A DNA stretch of 64,000 nucleotides. Origin: Candidatus Tachikawaea gelatinosa. GTDB taxonomy: Bacteria; Pseudomonadota; Gammaproteobacteria; Enterobacterales; Enterobacteriaceae. The stretch covers positions 590,001 through 654,000 of the forward strand of contig NZ_AP014521.1 in the NCBI RefSeq assembly GCF_000828815.1, read 5' to 3'. This document shows, in pieces, positions 60,850 through 64,000 of this stretch. The position numbers and the translations under genes were made by a program. The notes beneath the pieces are model-generated. The model did not search any database. It was not told the origin of the DNA and saw nothing but the letters and a program-made list of their open reading frames with translations. The first letter of the stretch is position 1, and each line of letters opens with the position of its first letter.

Positions 60850-61125
60850 GTGAATAAATCACAGTTAATAGAAAAAATTGCTATAGATGCTGATATTTCA
60901 AAAGTAACAGCAGGACGTGTTTTAAATGCATTTATGGGTTCAGTTTCTAACGCATTAAGAGCTGGTGAAGAAGTTACTTTAATTGGATTTGGTACTTTCT
61001 CTGTACGTAAAAGAGCTGCTAGAATTGGAAGAAATCCTCAAACAGGCAAAGAAATTACAATTCCTGCTGCAAAATTTCCAGGATTTCGTCCAGGAAAAAT
61101 ATTAAAAAAAGTTATTAATGAATAA
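60850..61125 (+). CDS. hupB: DNA-binding protein HU (HupB by context)
   Basis: 91 residues (E. coli HU-beta 90). A histone-like protein that bends and compacts DNA. It has the family start [11 protein letters not shown], the core [24 protein letters not shown] with its DNA-binding arm, and [11 protein letters not shown]. The start is GTG 60850, the same codon and context as E. coli hupB. An out-of-frame ATG GAG TGA (60845-60853) lies between the Shine-Dalgarno AAGGAG and the GTG. Its place after lon supports hupB over hupA. It is probably the only HU here, but that cannot be seen. Confidence 0.94.
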   Translation: MNKSQLIEKIAIDADISKVTAGRVLNAFMGSVSNALRAGEEVTLIGFGTFSVRKRAARIGRNPQTGKEITIPAAKFPGFRPGKILKKVINE

Positions 61126-61219
61126 AATAGATAATAAATATATTAAAAAAAATTTAATTATATTAACAAAATATGTTACAATATCAAAAATATGCTCTGG
61201 TTTTTGACTAGCATATAAA

Positions 61220-61320
61220 ATCTGTTAGTCATATCACGATATATATCTATGAACCCGGTCAGGTCTGGAAAGAAGCATCCGTAATAGAATAATATATATG
61301 CTGAAATCTGACTAACAGAT
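61220..61320 (+). ncRNA. ffs: 4.5S RNA of the signal recognition particle
   Basis: About 101 nt folding into one long hairpin. The outer stem ATCTGTTAGTC (61220-61230) pairs with GACTAACAGAT (61310-61320). The tip contains the SRP domain IV signature GGTCAGGTCTGGAAAGAAGCA (61257-61277), including GGAA tetraloop and the asymmetric loop A-residues. It binds Ffh. Shorter than E. coli (114 nt) but all functional parts are there. Exact ends are estimated from pairing. apt follows, close to the E. coli neighbourhood. Confidence 0.93.
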
Positions 61321-61352
61321 CATTTTTAAAAAATTATAATGTGCATTAAAAA

Positions 61353-61892
61353 ATGGAAAAAAAAACAATTCTTTTAATCAAAAAATTGATTAAAAACGTT
61401 CCAAATTTTCCCAAACCTGGAATTATATTTCGTGATATTAGCAATATCTTAGATAATCCTCAAATTTATTCTCAAATAATTTTATGTATATCTAATCATT
61501 ATTATGATAAAAAAATAACTAAAATTGCAGGAATAGAAGCTCGAGGTTTTTTGTTTGGTGCACCTGTTGCTTTAAATTTAGGTATTGGTTTTGTTCCAAT
61601 ACGTAAGCCAAATAAGCTACCTAGAGCAAAATATAGCGAAAAATATAATATGGAATATTCTTCAAATTCTTTAGAAATACACAAAGATGCTATTTCTTCT
61701 GTAGATAAAGTTTTAATTATTGATGATATTTTAGCTACTGGATCAACTGTCAGTGCTGCGGTTAAATTAATCAGAAAAACAGGAAAAGTAAACGATGCAG
61801 CATTTTTAATGAGTTTACATTTTCTAAAAGCGGATAAAAAACTAGAAAAAATTAATATTAATTGTTTTAATATAATAAAAATAACAAAATAG
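61353..61892 (+). CDS. apt: Adenine phosphoribosyltransferase
   Basis: 179 residues (E. coli 183). It salvages adenine to AMP with PRPP. The PRPP-binding motif is VLIIDDILATGSTVSAAV near residue 118. FPKPGIIFRDIS and IEARGFLFGAPVA are typical of Apt. It suggests that purine bases are taken from the host. dnaX begins 46 bp downstream, as in E. coli. Confidence 0.96.
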   Translation: MEKKTILLIKKLIKNVPNFPKPGIIFRDISNILDNPQIYSQIILCISNHYYDKKITKIAGIEARGFLFGAPVALNLGIGFVPIRKPNKLPRAKYSEKYNMEYSSNSLEIHKDAISSVDKVLIIDDILATGSTVSAAVKLIRKTGKVNDAAFLMSLHFLKADKKLEKININCFNIIKITK

Positions 61893-61938
61893 TAAGTTTT
61901 TTGTAAACTTTTATAAAAATATGATATAAAACATAAAA

Positions 61939-63057
61939 ATGATTTATCAAGTATTAGCTAGAAAATATAGACCTCAAACATTTTCGGAAATAAATGGACA
62001 AACACATATAATAACAGCATTGAAGAATGCATTATCATTAAATCGACTACATCATGCATATCTTTTTTCTGGTACTCGAGGAATTGGAAAGACTACAATA
62101 GCTAGAGTTTTAGCAAAAGGATTAAATTGTAAAAAAAAAATTACTGATAATCCGTGTAGAAAGTGTCAACATTGTTTAGATATCGAAAATGGTACAAGTA
62201 TTGATTTAATAGAAATTGATGCTGCATCGCAAAGTAAAGTAGAAGATATTAGAAATGTTTTAGACAACATACAATATTACCCTTTACATTGTCGTTTTAA
62301 AATCTATCTTATAGATGAAGTACATATGCTTTCTCGGTATAGTTTTAATGCTTTATTAAAAACTTTAGAAGAACCTCCTAATCATGTTAAATTTATATTA
62401 GCAACAACGGATCCTAATAAATTACCTACAACAATTATATCACGATGCTTACATTTTTATTTACAAAAATTAACTATTAATGAGATTACAAAAAAGTTAC
62501 AAGATATTGTAAATAAAGAAAAAATTAAAACTGAACTTAACTCATTAACATTAATTGCTAAATCATCTGATGGTAGCATGAGAGATGCTTTAAGTTTAAC
62601 TGATCAAGCTATAGCTTTAGGTAATGGAAAAATAAATTTTATAGATTTAAAATATATTTTAGGGATTATTGATGAAAAATATTCTTTGTTAATATTTGAA
62701 TCTTTGGTTAAAGGTAATATTAAAAAAATTATGTGTTTATTAGATGATATTGAAAAAAATGGTCAGTTATGCGAAAACTTATTAATTGAGATTTTATCTT
62801 GGATACATCATATTGCTATTTTACAAATTTTACCTGATAGTCTTCCAGAAGAAAAAAAAAAATATTTAGATATATTAAATAATTTAGCTATTTCTGTTTC
62901 ACCTAGTGATATTCAATTATATTATCAAATATTTTTATTAGGGAGAAAAGATTTTTACTACGCTCCTTGCAATAGAACAGGAATAGAAATGATAATTTTG
63001 AAAGCCATTGCTTTTCATCCAAAAGTTACAGAATCTTATAAAACCATTCAAAGTTAA
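61939..63057 (+). CDS. dnaX: DNA polymerase III gamma-like subunit DnaX (tau-specific part absent)
   Basis: 372 residues; E. coli tau has 643 and gamma 431. It forms the ATPase core of the clamp loader with HolB. Walker A is GTRGIGKTTIARVLAK, zinc Cys in CKKKITDNPCRKCQHC, Walker B IYLIDEVHML, sensor ATTDPNKLPTTIISRC. Domains I-III are complete, and the protein ends near the end of domain III. The domains that bind the DnaB helicase and polymerase alpha are missing, and no frameshift signal is needed to make a short form. Confidence 0.95.
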   Translation: MIYQVLARKYRPQTFSEINGQTHIITALKNALSLNRLHHAYLFSGTRGIGKTTIARVLAKGLNCKKKITDNPCRKCQHCLDIENGTSIDLIEIDAASQSKVEDIRNVLDNIQYYPLHCRFKIYLIDEVHMLSRYSFNALLKTLEEPPNHVKFILATTDPNKLPTTIISRCLHFYLQKLTINEITKKLQDIVNKEKIKTELNSLTLIAKSSDGSMRDALSLTDQAIALGNGKINFIDLKYILGIIDEKYSLLIFESLVKGNIKKIMCLLDDIEKNGQLCENLLIEILSWIHHIAILQILPDSLPEEKKKYLDILNNLAISVSPSDIQLYYQIFLLGRKDFYYAPCNRTGIEMIILKAIAFHPKVTESYKTIQS

Positions 63058-63180
63058 TATTAGTTAAAACAAGCTATATTTAATTTTTTCTTTAAGATTA
63101 CCATGCTACAAATTTATTAAAAAATATTTTTATTGATTATTATCTAGTAAAATATAATTATTAAAATAAGCGAGAAAAAT

Positions 63181-63516
63181 ATGTTTAACAAAGGTGGAAT
63201 AAACAATTTAGTAAAACAAGCTCAACAAATGCAAGATAAGATGTCTAAAATACAAGAAGAAATTAATTTATTGAAAGTAACTGGAGAATCTGGTGCAGGT
63301 TTAGTAAAAGTTACTCTTAATGGTGCTTATAATTGCCAAAATGTTCAAATTGATTCTGATTTGTTAAAAAACAATTCTGATAAAGAAATTTTAGAAGACT
63401 TAATCGCTGCAGCTTTTAATGATGCCGCAAGACGAATTGAAGAAGTTCAAAAAGAAAAAATGTCATCTGTCTCTTCTAATTTAAATTTACCTTCAGGATT
63501 TAACATGCCATTTTAA
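63181..63516 (+). CDS. ybaB: Nucleoid-associated protein YbaB (EbfC family)
   Basis: 111 residues (E. coli 109). A small homodimeric DNA-binding protein. It begins [21 protein letters not shown] and contains [12 protein letters not shown] and [13 protein letters not shown], both diagnostic. The E. coli order dnaX-ybaB-recR-htpG is kept except that recR is missing. Confidence 0.95.
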   Translation: MFNKGGINNLVKQAQQMQDKMSKIQEEINLLKVTGESGAGLVKVTLNGAYNCQNVQIDSDLLKNNSDKEILEDLIAAAFNDAARRIEEVQKEKMSSVSSNLNLPSGFNMPF

Positions 63517-63573
63517 AAAAATCTTATATATGTATAATAACAAAAATTTATTTTTAATAAAAAAAGATATTCT

Positions 63574-63601
63574 CTTGAATTTTTTATTTCAGTCCCCATT
63601 T
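63574..63601 (+). promoter_or_regulatory. Sigma-32 heat-shock promoter of htpG
   Basis: CTTGAA (63574-63579) and CCCCATTT (63594-63601) are separated by 14 bp, a full match to the sigma-32 consensus. It lies 43 bp before the htpG ATG. Confidence 0.85.
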
Positions 63602-63643
63602 CTTTCTGGAATTTGAAAATAAATATTTAGGATATAAAATTCT

Positions 63644-64000
63644 ATGACCCAAAAAGAAACATATAATTTTCAATCAGAAGTAAAACAACTACTAAAACTG
63701 ATGATTCATTCTTTATATTCTAATAAAGAAATTTTTTTACGAGAACTTATCTCTAATGCTTCGGACGCAGCTGATAAATTAAGATTTTTAGCTCTTTCTA
63801 ATCCATCGCTATATGAAAATGATACTGATTTATGTGTAAAAATATCGTTAGATAAAAAAAATTGCTTAATTAAGATTAGCGATAATGGCATTGGCATGAA
63901 AAAAAAAGAAGTAATTGAAAACCTTGGAACTATTGCTAAATCAGGTACAAAAAATTTTTTGGAATCTTTAAAAACTGAAAGCGAAAACAAAAATGCACAG
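63644..64000 (+). CDS. htpG: Hsp90 chaperone HtpG, N-terminal part (runs off the right edge)
   Basis: The first 119 codons of about 620. The GHKL ATPase domain is visible: [27 protein letters not shown] with the catalytic Glu and the Mg-binding Asn, then [25 protein letters not shown]. The start [15 protein letters not shown] matches the family. A sigma-32 promoter lies just upstream. The rest is outside the window. Confidence 0.96.
   Translation, partial: MTQKETYNFQSEVKQLLKLMIHSLYSNKEIFLRELISNASDAADKLRFLALSNPSLYENDTDLCVKISLDKKNCLIKISDNGIGMKKKEVIENLGTIAKSGTKNFLESLKTESENKNAQ

Overview
The window is a chromosomal piece of an AT-rich, reduced gammaproteobacterial genome. Gene content, E. coli-like micro-synteny and the heavy A/T bias point to Buchnera aphidicola, the obligate aphid symbiont. 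Almost every gene has a close E. coli homologue, often matching its length within a few residues. There are no insertion sequences, phage genes, CRISPR arrays or restriction systems. The strain cannot be named from this window. Layout: (1) 1-4.6 kb: prfB (5' part, with a frame break), recJ, ygfZ, djlA. (2) 4.6-6.0 kb: a decayed stretch where lptD sits in relatives. (3) 6-10.5 kb: surA-pdxA-ksgA-apaH, tightly packed, and folA. (4) 10.7-15.4 kb: thrABC. (5) 15.5-20.2 kb: dnaKJ behind a sigma-32 promoter, rpsT, ribF. (6) 20.3-27.2 kb: lspA, ispH, dapB, carAB, with ileS missing from its usual place. (7) 27.4-41 kb: tRNA-Ile2, rne, rluC (frame-broken), rpmF, plsX, eroded fabH, fabD, fabG, acpP, fabF, tmk (frame-broken), holB, ycfH, ptsG, hinT, tRNA-Phe. 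(8) 41-45 kb: dcuA, nhaP2, gmhA. (9) 45.2-49.5 kb: talA, dapE, purC, dapA. (10) 49.5-54.3 kb: cyoABCDE. (11) 54.6-64 kb: tig, clpP, clpX, lon, hupB, 4.5S RNA, apt, dnaX, ybaB and the start of htpG. Together the genes describe a nutrient-providing symbiont: amino-acid synthesis (thrABC; dapA, dapB, dapE; carAB), glucose uptake (ptsG), cytochrome bo respiration, and a large chaperone/protease set. The most striking observation is that ThrA keeps a well-conserved homoserine dehydrogenase half, while its aspartokinase half has lost the KFGGTS and TDVDGVYTCDPR motifs and its ACT domains look degraded. That predicts a monofunctional enzyme and a need for another aspartokinase. Other points: tmk and rluC are broken in frame exactly at A11 and A10 tracts, as expected if RNA polymerase slippage rescues them. 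prfB has lost the classical RF2 frameshift site but has a different frame break at codon 8. fabH is a relic and ileS and tktB are absent from their usual loci. A 32-bp near-perfect inverted repeat lies between gmhA and talA. I see no wholly novel multi-gene system. The interest lies in gene decay, possible recoding and the rewired aspartate pathway.
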